From: an uncultured Bacillaceae bacterium
Lineage (GTDB): Bacteria; Bacillota; Bacilli; Caldalkalibacillales; Caldalkalibacillaceae
Assembly: GCA_937967685.1 (NCBI GenBank)
Contig: CALBTX010000078.1
Coordinates: forward strand, 1 to 47,653
Reading direction: 5' to 3'
Length of the DNA stretch: 47,653 nt
The notes under the pieces were generated by a model. That model made no database searches. It worked only from the letters and a program-made list of their open reading frames with translations, and was not told the origin of the DNA. This document shows, piece after piece, positions 8,683 to 17,098 of this stretch. Every line of letters starts with the position of its first letter. Position 1 is the stretch's first letter. Both the position numbers and the translations under genes were made by a program.

Positions 8683-9774
8683 TCATTTTTTTCCTTTTAT
8701 TTTTTGGGTGGAATGTCTCACGACCAATTCAGGTGCATAGACAATCGGCTCGACATCGTTCAGCTTCAATTTTCCTTCGATCGCTTCGACGATCAATTTC
8801 GCAGCATCCCGTCCCATTGCGGACTGGGGATGTTTGATGGACGTGAGCTTCACCTCCGAAGCTGCGGCCAAATAGGAATCATCATAGCCGACAATCGATA
8901 TATCCTCGGGCACTTTAAGATTTAGGTCCCGAATCACGTCCAAAATGGATAGAGCTATTTCATCGTTATAGCAAAATATCGCGGTCGGAGCAGCATCTGA
9001 AGTCAATCGCCTTCTGACTTCCGCTTTGGGCCGCTCAAATTTTAATTCTGTGTCATACGTGATCACCCGATTGGGAACGATAGGCACATGATGTTTTCTG
9101 AGCGCATTGATATAGCCTTTCATGCGCTTAACACCTTGAAAATCATCCGTTTTAAAAATGCCCAGGATGTTTTCATGACCAAGTTGGATCAAATGTTCCG
9201 TTGCGAGATACCCCCCTTTCTCATCATTCATCGTCATACTGGGAGGATTGAGCTGATCGTAATAAGCGTTGATCATGACATAAGGAATGTTTTGATGTTC
9301 CAAGCTGAGATAATAATGGAGGTTTGGATTGGACATGGCGCTTTTGGTCGGTTCCACGATCAATCCGGATACATTCTGGGTGAGAATATTTTCAAGACAT
9401 TTTTTTTCACTCTCCAAATTGTTATTCGTGCTCGCCAAGTAAACACTGTATCCTTTAGCGCTTAAATAAGATTCCGCACCGCGAATAATGGAAGGAAAAA
9501 TATAGTCGGAAATGTAAGTGGTCAATATGGCCACTGATTTCTCTCTGTTTTGGGAAACTTTATCGCGAGGTGCACAAAACGTTCCCACCCCTTGCTCCGT
9601 GTATAACCACCCTTCATGGACGAGAGCGCCGATTGCTTGCCGGATGGTGTGCCTGCTCACCCCAAACTGTTTCATCAGCTCATTTTCGGAACTGATTTTC
9701 TCATGGGGCAGAATTTGTCCTTCCAATATCCACGATTTGATCTCCTGCTTGATCAAGTTGTACTTTGTCTCCAT
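8683..9774 (-). CDS. araR: Arabinose-responsive repressor AraR
   Basis: A 363-residue repressor with the hybrid architecture of AraR. The N-terminal GntR-type winged helix (about residues 1-70) includes SENELMKQFGVSRHTIRQAI, and a LacI/GalR-type sugar-binding domain follows (about 80-355), with PEDISIVGYDDSYLA near 280. Bacillus AraR is 362 residues and shares KISSENELMKQFGVSRHTIR almost word for word. Arabinose binding should release it from operators. It is the first gene of the operon and has operator-like sequence upstream, so autoregulation is likely. Confidence 0.95.
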   Translation of the reverse strand: METKYNLIKQEIKSWILEGQILPHEKISSENELMKQFGVSRHTIRQAIGALVHEGWLYTEQGVGTFCAPRDKVSQNREKSVAILTTYISDYIFPSIIRGAESYLSAKGYSVYLASTNNNLESEKKCLENILTQNVSGLIVEPTKSAMSNPNLHYYLSLEHQNIPYVMINAYYDQLNPPSMTMNDEKGGYLATEHLIQLGHENILGIFKTDDFQGVKRMKGYINALRKHHVPIVPNRVITYDTELKFERPKAEVRRRLTSDAAPTAIFCYNDEIALSILDVIRDLNLKVPEDISIVGYDDSYLAAASEVKLTSIKHPQSAMGRDAAKLIVEAIEGKLKLNDVEPIVYAPELVVRHSTQKIKGKK

Positions 9775-9990
9775 ATATGTTCAGGTCACCTCATCCATTG
9801 TTTGACTTGTCGTGTACCGTATCCGATAAGATAAAAACAGATAAGCACAAGTGGACATGTTGTTGATGATCCGGTTGTACGCACAAGTGCAATGTTTTTA
9901 CCAAATATATTCCGGCCCTGGTCCGTTTAGTACATTAGTTTTTTGAATAGACATGCGCTTTGTCCTTTTTAAATTGAAACTTTTCAATGA
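9775..9990 (-). promoter_or_regulatory. araR operon upstream region with AraR-like boxes
   Basis: GGTTGTACGCACAAGT at 9873-9888 matches 12 of 16 bases of the remembered AraR consensus ATTTGTACGTACAAAT. A weaker partial copy sharing the ACTTGTGC half lies at 9841-9854 in the same orientation, and an ACTTGT half-site lies at 9807 on the other strand. A convincing -35/-10 pair could not be fixed. No gene was found in this interval. Confidence 0.55.
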
Positions 9991-9991
9991 C

Positions 9992-10044
9992 AAAAAAAAT
10001 CAACCTTTCTTTTCAGAAACAGATTTATTCTGAAAAAGGTTGAT
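9992..10044 (-). terminator. Rho-independent terminator of msmX
   Basis: On the minus strand a long stem (ATCAACCTTTTTCAGAA pairing with TTCTGAAAAGAAAGGTTGAT, one unpaired base) ends in eight T residues. It lies about 75 bp after the msmX stop codon and insulates msmX from the araR operon. Confidence 0.9.
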
Positions 10045-10118
10045 AAAAGATGAAAATCAATCAGAAACGCGCCCGATTAGCCTATTCTATCCAATTTTCA
10101 ATAGACCCTATCCTCATT

Positions 10119-11210
10119 CTACCGGATCCGTTCTTCCGTCTGCACATCGAAAAAGTGAACTTTATCCATATCCAAGGCCAGCTTGACCGTCTCACCGTTT
10201 TGAATGTTCGTGTTGGCGTCCACGCGGGCGATCAAGTCGTTGTCGGCAATCTTACTGTACAGAAAAGTTTCCGAGCCCATCAATTCGGCCACATCGATAT
10301 AAGCATCGATGACCGAGCCGGGGGAAGCTTCGATCAACGCGGCTTCGTTCGTAATATGCTCCGGACGAATGCCCATGATCAATTCTTTTCCTTCATAGTC
10401 TTTCAATCGTTTCAGTTGACTTTCAGGAACGGTTAACGTCTGCTCCCCGATCTGAAACCGGCCGTTTTGCAACGTTCCGGTCATAAAGTTCATCGCCGGG
10501 GAGCCGATAAATCCGCCGACAAACACATTGTTCGGTTCATTGTACACCTCTTTCGGCGCTCCCACTTGTTGAATGACACCGTCTTTCATGACAACGATGC
10601 GGCTGGCCATCGTCATCGCTTCAGTCTGGTCGTGCGTGACATAAATGACCGTCGTTTGCAATCGCTGGTGCAATTTCGTAATTTCGGCTCGCATTTGCAC
10701 GCGAAGTTTGGCGTCCAAATTGGAGAGCGGCTCATCCATCAAAAACACTTGCGGCTCACGAACAATCGCCCGCCCCAAAGCCACGCGTTGCCGCTGGCCC
10801 CCGGAAAGCTCCTTCGGCTTGCGGTCCAGCAAGTTCTCAATGCCCAATATTTTGGCTGCCTCATGCACCCTCTCTTTAATTTCCTGTTTTTTGAATTTTC
10901 TTAATTTCAAGCCGAAGGCCATGTTGTCAAAGACGTTCATATGTGGATACAGCGCATAGTTTTGAAAAACCATGGCAATATCCCGATCTTTCGGGGCGAC
11001 GTCGTTGACCAGTCTGTCCCCGATGTAAAGCTCGCCTTCAGAAATTTCCTCCAAACCGGCCACCATGCGCAATGTCGTTGATTTACCGCAACCGGATGGG
11101 CCGACCAGGACAATGAATTCTTTGTCTTCAATCTCCAAATTGAAATCTTTTACCGCCGTCACCTCGTCACTGTAATGCTTATAAATGTGTTTTAAAGTAA
11201 TGGCTGCCAA
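10119..11210 (-). CDS. msmX: Multi-sugar ABC transporter ATPase MsmX
   Basis: A 363-residue ATPase of the UgpC/MsmX/MalK class (Bacillus MsmX is about 365). It has Walker A GPSGCGKSTTLR (about 37-48), signature LSGGQRQRVALGRAI (about 134-148), Walker B VFLMDEP, and a C-terminal TOBE/OB regulatory region (about 240-360). In Bacillus, MsmX energises several sugar importers that lack their own ATPase, including AraNPQ; the downstream operon lacks an ATPase gene. AGGAGGG lies upstream of the ATG. A TACAAT -10-like hexamer on the minus strand at 11290-11295 could be its promoter. Neighbouring a YxkF-like regulator matches the arrangement remembered from B. subtilis. Confidence 0.95.
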   Translation of the reverse strand: MAAITLKHIYKHYSDEVTAVKDFNLEIEDKEFIVLVGPSGCGKSTTLRMVAGLEEISEGELYIGDRLVNDVAPKDRDIAMVFQNYALYPHMNVFDNMAFGLKLRKFKKQEIKERVHEAAKILGIENLLDRKPKELSGGQRQRVALGRAIVREPQVFLMDEPLSNLDAKLRVQMRAEITKLHQRLQTTVIYVTHDQTEAMTMASRIVVMKDGVIQQVGAPKEVYNEPNNVFVGGFIGSPAMNFMTGTLQNGRFQIGEQTLTVPESQLKRLKDYEGKELIMGIRPEHITNEAALIEASPGSVIDAYIDVAELMGSETFLYSKIADNDLIARVDANTNIQNGETVKLALDMDKVHFFDVQTEERIR

Positions 11211-11344
11211 ATGGATCCCTCCTGTTTTTTAATCTGTTTGTCAGCTGTGTGCGCATGTTTGATCTACGTAAAATGTTCGTCCTGGTTTGATTGTATCTCA
11301 TTTTTAGGGAGCACTCCATTAGGCGACATGCCAGAAAAATGCGT

Positions 11345-12334
11345 TCATTTTTTGGGTACGATGCCCAAGGCGTGAAGGGCTAAATGCACCTTGACCGCAT
11401 CTTCGAAGCGACGGACGTCCAGACCTGTTTTTTCAATCCATTTCTCCAAACGGTATTGCATGCTGTTGCGATGAATGTAGAGGGCATTCGCTGTTTCTGT
11501 CACGTTTAAGTTATGTTGCAAAAACGTCTGTACCGTACGCAGCATTTCGTGATCTTCCTTGACCGGACCGAGCAGTTTGTCCACCAATCGTTGCAACGTC
11601 TCTTTGGAACAGGCGTCCAAAATGATCCGCTCGATCAGATCCTCATAATGGACGACATGCCGGTCCGGCAGATAACGTTTGGCCAGCTTGAGGAAATCCA
11701 GTTCCAAACGGACGTGTGCCCGAATGTCCCGGGGCATCGGATAGGCCTCCCCCATATAAAAGAGCACGTCTGTCAGCCATTCGGCAGTGATCGTGTCCGC
11801 CAAACCTTGCAAAAGATGGTCCAGCTCCGGCACAAGATGGTCGTAGTCCGGAATAATCCAGACGAATGTTCTTGCTTCTAACGGAAGAAAAACACTGTCC
11901 TGTTCAAGCGCGTTTTCAATCATTGTCTTCAACGCAGGGAACCATGCTCCGTGCTCATCATCAGCCAACCTATCCACGTACAAGTAGACGTGACCGAAGC
12001 GGACATCCTTCCCGTATCCGAACGTTGCCCACTGATCGAGCCAAGCGTCAGGCGCTTCCTGCAAACATAATTGCCAAAGTCGTTCCTCCCCGTCCTGCCC
12101 GGCAAGCATGAACGTCTGCTGATACTGAACAAGCGTTTCAATTAATTGTCGGGCGGGTCCCTGTATGAGCGCAGCGGGAATGCCGATCGATCCGATCGTT
12201 TCGAGGCCCTCTTTCACAGGAAAAAACAGATGGGTGGCAGAAGCAGGTGAACCGTCGGCTTCAATCACCAACTGATCCGCTCCGAAAATCTCGACCAATG
12301 TCCGATATAACCATGACTTTTTCAAATCTGACAC
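11345..12334 (-). CDS. PucR/CdaR-type helix-turn-helix regulator (YxkF-like)
   Basis: A 329-residue protein whose C-terminal 55 residues form the HTH_30 domain seen in PucR/CdaR regulators (NVTETANALYIHRNSMQYRL, about 272-291). The N-terminal and middle regions are not motif-rich, with no membrane segment. It lies upstream of msmX, and B. subtilis has a similar protein, YxkF, next to msmX. It may control msmX or a cell-envelope or sugar function; nothing in the sequence identifies its effector. The start follows the C-terminal end of a small membrane-protein gene by only about 33 bp, so the two may be co-transcribed. Confidence 0.8.
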   Translation of the reverse strand: MSDLKKSWLYRTLVEIFGADQLVIEADGSPASATHLFFPVKEGLETIGSIGIPAALIQGPARQLIETLVQYQQTFMLAGQDGEERLWQLCLQEAPDAWLDQWATFGYGKDVRFGHVYLYVDRLADDEHGAWFPALKTMIENALEQDSVFLPLEARTFVWIIPDYDHLVPELDHLLQGLADTITAEWLTDVLFYMGEAYPMPRDIRAHVRLELDFLKLAKRYLPDRHVVHYEDLIERIILDACSKETLQRLVDKLLGPVKEDHEMLRTVQTFLQHNLNVTETANALYIHRNSMQYRLEKWIEKTGLDVRRFEDAVKVHLALHALGIVPKK

Positions 12335-12367
12335 AAACTTTCATCCTCAATACACTTTTTGCCCACA

Positions 12368-12883
12368 TTATAACATTTTTATCAACCCCAAAAGAATGAA
12401 CAGGATGCTAGGCACATAGGGCAGCATTTGAACGACACGCCAATTGGACCACTTTCGTTCTCCGAAGACGATGCCCCCAACAAGTCCTCCGGTCAATAAC
12501 AAGGACGTGATGATGGCCAGGGCGAACGTACGGTCATAAACATAGCCAGAGCGGTAGGCCAAGATCAGCACATCGAGAAGCAGAACCGAGACGAACAGAA
12601 GCAGATCACGCTGTCCCGGGTAAACCGGTCGGATAACGGCGATAAGTACCCCCAGGGTGATCATGCCCAAGCCGACCAACACTTCCAGCACGTTGACGGG
12701 CAAAAACTCGCCCATCATTCCCCCCGTAAAAGAAAAGAAAAGAAAAACGATGAAAGCAAGCAGGATGATCACCGCCACGTGATACCAAACAATGACCACT
12801 TTACGTGCTGAAAAACCAAATCCGACCGATGCCGCGGTCAATGTGGTCAATAGAAACAGAACCACCCATTTGATCATCTCCAC
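12368..12883 (-). CDS. Small integral membrane protein of unknown function
   Basis: About 171 residues, almost entirely hydrophobic, with five or six predicted transmembrane segments (for example WVVLFLLTTLTAASVGFGF, then VAVIILLAFIVFLFFSF). The favoured start is GTG at 12883, six bases after GGGGGGAG; an ATG two codons later is also possible, and an in-frame ATG at 12907 lacks a ribosome site. No catalytic motif or known domain was recognised. It precedes the YxkF-like regulator in the same direction. Confidence 0.7.
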   Translation of the reverse strand: MEMIKWVVLFLLTTLTAASVGFGFSARKVVIVWYHVAVIILLAFIVFLFFSFTGGMMGEFLPVNVLEVLVGLGMITLGVLIAVIRPVYPGQRDLLLFVSVLLLDVLILAYRSGYVYDRTFALAIITSLLLTGGLVGGIVFGERKWSNWRVVQMLPYVPSILFILLGLIKML

Positions 12884-12951
12884 GGCGCACTCCCCCCTCA
12901 GTACCATCCTATGTCCGCTTTGTCTTATTCATGTGTTTTGGGTTCTGCTCC

Positions 12952-12980
12952 GTGACTCGGGTCCTCTGTTTTGCTACAAT
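12952..12980 (+). promoter_or_regulatory. Probable sigma-A promoter of fetAB
   Basis: GTGACT at 12952-12957, a 17-base spacer, and an extended -10 TGC-TACAAT (TACAAT at 12975-12980) lie 48 bp before the fetA start codon. The -35 match is weak, but the extended -10 compensates. Confidence 0.6.
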
Positions 12981-13028
12981 AAGGAAAATATTTGAAGCCA
13001 ATGAGATGCATCCGAAAGGTGAAAAGCC

Positions 13029-13751
13029 ATGATCGTTCTGCAAAACGTCCACAAAACTTTTCCAGGTGAAAAACAGCCTTTATTTGAAAATCTGAACGCT
13101 TCTTTGCATGAAGGGAGTTTTACCGGCCTGATCGGGCCTTCAGGTTCCGGAAAAAGCACTTTGTTAAGAATCATCAATCGGCTGGAAGGCATTGACCGGG
13201 GAAACATATCTTTCAGAGGCCAAAACATCCGCGAATATCCGGTTCAAACACTGCGCCGGCAAATTGGCTTTGTTTTTCAACAAGCGATCATGTTGGCAGG
13301 CACAGTCAGAGATAACCTGCTGCTTGGACCTCGCTTACATAAACAGTCCGTCACAGAGGAAATTTGTGTACAGGCCTTGCAAGATGTCGACTTAGATCCC
13401 GGATTGCTGGATCACGATGCTTCCGAGTTGTCCGGAGGACAGCAGCAACGCCTTTCATTGCTGCGCACGCTGTTATTAAAACCAAAAGTATTGCTGCTTG
13501 ATGAACCGACATCCGCCCTTGATGAACACAGCAAACGAACGGTCGAACAATATGTACGCCGATTAAATCGTGAACAAAAGCTGACCGTACTGTGGATCAC
13601 CCATGATCTGGAACAATTGAAACGAATCATGGACGATTACTGGTTCCTGGCCAACGGTCAGCTTGTCGAACAGGGAAGCGTAGAGCAATTGTTCACCGAG
13701 CCCAAACAGCGTCTGACACGCGAGTTTGTGGGGCAGGAGGGGACACATTAA
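13029..13751 (+). CDS. fetA: ABC transporter ATPase FetA (YbbL), iron export
   Basis: A 240-residue ATP-binding subunit with Walker A GPSGSGKSTLLR (about 36-47), Q-loop FVFQQAIM, signature LSGGQQQRLSLLRTL (about 136-150) and Walker B VLLLDEPTSALD. Its immediate partner is the UPF0014-family permease encoded next, the FetAB arrangement. In E. coli FetAB exports iron and helps survive oxidative stress. The stop codon TAA is separated by one base from the ATG of fetB, whose AGGAGGGG ribosome site lies in the end of fetA, so translation is coupled. Substrate assignment is by family and pairing. Confidence 0.88.
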   Translation: MIVLQNVHKTFPGEKQPLFENLNASLHEGSFTGLIGPSGSGKSTLLRIINRLEGIDRGNISFRGQNIREYPVQTLRRQIGFVFQQAIMLAGTVRDNLLLGPRLHKQSVTEEICVQALQDVDLDPGLLDHDASELSGGQQQRLSLLRTLLLKPKVLLLDEPTSALDEHSKRTVEQYVRRLNREQKLTVLWITHDLEQLKRIMDDYWFLANGQLVEQGSVEQLFTEPKQRLTREFVGQEGTH

Positions 13752-13752
13752 C

Positions 13753-14511
13753 ATGTCTATTTTGGCGCTATGGTTGACGCTATTATTTGTACTCGTTACC
13801 ATGCTGTTATCTTTATGGCAAAAACTGAGGCTGGAGAAAGACATTTTGATCGCTGCCATGCGGACGGCGGTTCAATTGCTGGCCATCGGCTATATCCTAC
13901 AGTTTATATTCGATCAGGAACACATGTTGTTCATCATCCTGATTTTGGTGGTCATGATTACAGTGGCGGCCTGGAACGCCGCATCCCGGGGAAAAGAACT
14001 GCGGGGCTTGTTCTGGCGTGTTCTGAGCACGATTGCTTTGACCCAGGGATTTACAATCAGTTTCATGCTTCTTTTGGGTGTGATCGAACCGACGGCCCAA
14101 TATATTATCCCTATCAGCGGCATGATTACCGGAAATGCCATGGTTGTCAGCGGATTGTTAATCAACCAGATGAAACGAAGCATCTACCACGCCATCCCGG
14201 AAATTGAACTGCTGCTTTCATTGGGCGCGTCCAATCGCCAAGCCGTTCACAACGTATTGAAAAACGCGGTCAAATCAAGCATGATTCCGACCATCGATGC
14301 CATGAGGACGGTCGGCCTCGTTCAACTGCCTGGCATGATGACCGGAATGATTATTGCCGGAGCCAGTCCGGTTGAAGCCGTCCGCTACCAGATACTGATC
14401 ATGTTCTCCTTTTCGTCATCCGCAGCCCTGACGAGTATTTTGCTGGGAATGTTCATTTATCCGATGTGGTTTACGAAGGAAGGGCAAGTGCAACGCATTA
14501 AAGTGGAATGA
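13753..14511 (+). CDS. fetB: ABC transporter permease FetB (YbbM, UPF0014)
   Basis: A 252-residue integral membrane protein with six or seven spans. Family hallmarks include PISGMITGNAMVVSGLLINQ (about 116-135), EIELLLSLGASNRQA and VQLPGMMTGMIIAGASPVEA near the C-terminal third. The start is ATG 13753, seven or eight bases after AGGAGGGG; an upstream in-frame codon inside fetA lacks a ribosome site. Together with FetA it should form an iron (or related metal) exporter. It ends nine bases before a convergent DUF1648 gene. Confidence 0.88.
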   Translation: MSILALWLTLLFVLVTMLLSLWQKLRLEKDILIAAMRTAVQLLAIGYILQFIFDQEHMLFIILILVVMITVAAWNAASRGKELRGLFWRVLSTIALTQGFTISFMLLLGVIEPTAQYIIPISGMITGNAMVVSGLLINQMKRSIYHAIPEIELLLSLGASNRQAVHNVLKNAVKSSMIPTIDAMRTVGLVQLPGMMTGMIIAGASPVEAVRYQILIMFSFSSSAALTSILLGMFIYPMWFTKEGQVQRIKVE

Positions 14512-14520
14512 TGCCCATTC

Positions 14521-15063
14521 TCAGGAACGTTTGACTGATTTGGCGATACGGTATATTTTCCATAGGGGATAGCAGACGACCGCTACCAGCACAGCGACGA
14601 TGATCAGCGGCGCAACACCCAATCCGTTTTGGTTGCCAAGTGCGGTTTGAATCGATCCATGAATCATGTAGGCAAAAAGAAAACTGATCAGCACATTGAG
14701 CGTGGCCATCATTCGTGCCAGCGTCTGACGAATCGCTTCCACTTGTTCGATCGTCAATTCGTCTTTTTTGACGGAAGGGATGTTGATGAAATGACTGAGC
14801 TCTCTCGGGTCATCCGGGGCGATAAACAAAAAATAGTTAAACACCCAACTTTGAGTCAGAATGAAAAAATGGATGACAAGTAAGGCCAGCAGCATCCCTT
14901 TTCCTCCCCAGGCGTCCGGGTCACCGGCCTCGTTGAAATGTCTCGGAATTTCCTCAGGAAGATGACCGAATGTGAAGACGACGTACACGATCATGAAAAG
15001 CAGCAGAGAAAATGAAACCAGATCGATGACTGGAGGATAATACCGTCCGATTTTTTTCCACAT
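14521..15063 (-). CDS. DUF1648-domain membrane protein
   Basis: About 180 residues with four or so membrane segments. Residues about 30-60 match the DUF1648 pattern: PEEIPRHFNEAGDPDAWGGK after a first membrane span. DUF1648 also forms the N-terminal part of SdpI immunity-type proteins, but the other SdpI parts are not obvious. The start chosen is ATG 15063, five bases after GGGGGTGA; a TTG at 15078 is in frame without support. It is convergent with fetB. Role unknown; an envelope or stress function is only a guess. Confidence 0.75.
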   Translation of the reverse strand: MWKKIGRYYPPVIDLVSFSLLLFMIVYVVFTFGHLPEEIPRHFNEAGDPDAWGGKGMLLALLVIHFFILTQSWVFNYFLFIAPDDPRELSHFINIPSVKKDELTIEQVEAIRQTLARMMATLNVLISFLFAYMIHGSIQTALGNQNGLGVAPLIIVAVLVAVVCYPLWKIYRIAKSVKRS

Positions 15064-15195
15064 GGATGTCACCCCCAAACAACTTCACGCACCCAACGAA
15101 GCGAGCGCGATTTGTCCACAAAACGCAAAACCGGAAAACCCGCATCACCATCTATGCCCACTTCTTCATCAATCAAGGCACACGCTGCTGATCTG

Positions 15196-16086
15196 TTAAT
15201 GATCCGTCATCCGCCGCGAATACATCGATTTACCATCAATCAATACCCGGCGCGGATAAGCGATTTCAATGTCATCGTCCTGGAACGTTTCGATGATAGC
15301 CAGGCGCATTTGCCGCTCTATGAACCAGTATTGTTCCGGTACGGACAGGGCCATGATCGTAAATTGAACGCCGCCGTTCTCAATATCCGTAATGCCAAAA
15401 ACACTCGGTTTTTCAATTAAATCCCGGGCGTATTTTTCACCGATAGACTGACAAACATCCTCCAGCTTTTGGAAAACGGTCTGCATATTTTCTTCGTACG
15501 GCACACGGATATCCACCAGCGGACGCATCACTTTGCGGTTATAATTGGTAATCTGGGTGATTTCCCCGTTGGCAATATGGTGCAGTCTGCCGTTCCACTC
15601 TCGAATTTTGCTGATTCTTAAACCCATTTCCTCTACCGTACCTTCGAAAGCGTTATTGATGCGCACATAATCACCGACGGCAAACTGGTTTTCGAAGATA
15701 ATGAAAAAACCGGAGATGATGTCCCGAATTAAATTTTGTGCGCCGAAACCGATCGCCAAGCCAGCCACCCCTGCCCCAGCCAGGACAGGCATCGGATCAA
15801 AACCGACATTTTTCAAAATGGTGAGACCGGCAATAAAATAAACGGCATAACGCATCACGGATTTCAACAGCTTGCTCAACGTGTCCTGTTTTTGTCCCGG
15901 AAGCTTGCGCATGGCAAATCCAGTGTCAATGATCCGGTTGGACACTTTCAGGATGATATAAGATACGATGATAATGAAGAGCACTTTCAATGCCGCAGAG
16001 CCCATCCCCAAAAACGTTTCAGGACTGAACAGATCTTGGAAATAAGCTTCCCACTGCTGCCATAGGTTTGCACTTTCTTCGACCAT
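15196..16086 (-). CDS. Small-conductance mechanosensitive channel, MscS family (YkuT-like)
   Basis: About 296 residues. Three N-terminal membrane helices are followed by the MscS pore helix and beta domain: AGAGVAGLAIGFGAQNLIRDIISGF-type pore sequence (about 115-138), then FAVGDYVRINNAFEGTVEEM (about 148-167) and a C-terminal alpha/beta cytoplasmic domain. It opens on membrane tension to release solutes during osmotic downshock. The start chosen is ATG 16086, nine bases after AAAGGA; upstream in-frame ATG codons lack a properly spaced ribosome site. Confidence 0.9.
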   Translation of the reverse strand: MVEESANLWQQWEAYFQDLFSPETFLGMGSAALKVLFIIIVSYIILKVSNRIIDTGFAMRKLPGQKQDTLSKLLKSVMRYAVYFIAGLTILKNVGFDPMPVLAGAGVAGLAIGFGAQNLIRDIISGFFIIFENQFAVGDYVRINNAFEGTVEEMGLRISKIREWNGRLHHIANGEITQITNYNRKVMRPLVDIRVPYEENMQTVFQKLEDVCQSIGEKYARDLIEKPSVFGITDIENGGVQFTIMALSVPEQYWFIERQMRLAIIETFQDDDIEIAYPRRVLIDGKSMYSRRMTDH

Positions 16087-16219
16087 ACACGCCATTCCTT
16101 TCTTTATGGATTTTATGAATCTATGCTTTACAAAATAAGCCATACATAACTTTCGGCCCGATGGTTCAAACTATGAACAGCCATCTTTTGCCAATTGATG
16201 ACCGAAGGGAGCATGAACA

Positions 16220-17023
16220 TTGTTCAAAAGAGGAGCGATGTTGACACTGATCACTGTTCTGCTCGGTTTTTCCGGTGCTCACATTCAGTTTTTGGACAAA
16301 AAAAGCGATGTCACCGTCCGGCACGATGATGAAAAAACATATGAGATCCAGATTGAAACCCATTCGGAAACGACCATACCCGCCCCTTTGCGCTGGGATA
16401 CGACGCTTGTCTTTGCCAATGGGCGCCTGGTCAAACCTTTTTCAACGAAAGAACAAAACAGCGCCTACGTCAGGCAAACGTTATCCTTTTCTGAGGAGGA
16501 ATCGGCGCGTTATGACATTATGACTTGGCATCAGGCCCAAATGAACGATAATGACGGCACGCCCATAGAACAGCATGCCATGAGCAGGGATCAGGTCTAT
16601 ATTTTGAGTTCTTCCCTCGCATCAGACGCAGTCTTTCGTCAACCGGTCACCAATACGCAAACGTTATGGAAAAACATTTTGGACCGGGACATTGAGCGTC
16701 AATGGACAGCTTTAACGGACTTTTTCCAGCTTGATGAAAAAAAATTTGAATTCATTCCCCTCTATGATCTCCCCGACTATGAAGAAATGCCCCTGCCTCC
16801 CTTCACCGAGAAAGAAAAGAAAAAAGTGATCAGCCTGATTTGGGCTCAAATATATGAAAAATATATTTTGGGAAAAGTGGATGAGAGAGAAAAAGCGCTT
16901 GATCCGCATGAAAGCCTGATGCCTCTCATTGCTGTTGCCCAAGACGGATCCCATTTTCGTATTCTCTTTCGAACGAGAGGGGGAAAAGCGCTGCAAATCA
17001 TTCAGCCTCTCCTTGATGAGTAA
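16220..17023 (+). CDS. Predicted exported or membrane-anchored protein, unknown function
   Basis: A 267-residue protein starting at TTG 16220, eight bases after GAAGGGAG. The first 20 residues are a signal peptide or anchor (KRGAMLTLITVLLGFSG), followed by a charged, soluble region rich in Asp, Glu and Lys. No cysteine is found near the signal, so it is not a lipoprotein, and no catalytic motif was recognised. The ATG seven codons in is too close to the internal AGAGGAG to be favoured. It is convergent with gluP, and its last codons lie in a tandem repeat shared with the gluP 3' end, so the C terminus (IIQPLLDE) may be a recent, altered tail. Confidence 0.7.
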   Translation: MFKRGAMLTLITVLLGFSGAHIQFLDKKSDVTVRHDDEKTYEIQIETHSETTIPAPLRWDTTLVFANGRLVKPFSTKEQNSAYVRQTLSFSEEESARYDIMTWHQAQMNDNDGTPIEQHAMSRDQVYILSSSLASDAVFRQPVTNTQTLWKNILDRDIERQWTALTDFFQLDEKKFEFIPLYDLPDYEEMPLPPFTEKEKKKVISLIWAQIYEKYILGKVDEREKALDPHESLMPLIAVAQDGSHFRILFRTRGGKALQIIQPLLDE

Positions 17024-17098
17024 CAATTTTTCGTGTAATTCATTCAGCATCTTCTTAATCAGTAACAATTTTTTCGTGTAATTCATTCAGTCTCTCAT
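16998..17098. repeat. 42-43 bp tandem repeat across the convergent gene ends
   Basis: Copies begin with TCATTCAG at 16998, 17040 and 17083, each followed by (C/T)TC-rich sequence and, in the first two, GTAACAATTTTTCGTGTAAT. On the minus strand the unit encodes the gluP C-terminal motif NELHEK plus its stop. The first copy supplies the end of the plus-strand exported-protein gene, including its stop codon. Confidence 0.9.

Noticed and set aside
9973..9988. Catabolite-repression (cre) site from ATTGAAACTTTTCAAT
   Set aside because: The spacing is two bases shorter than the cre consensus and the central CG is absent; it is an imperfect inverted repeat next to the msmX terminator.
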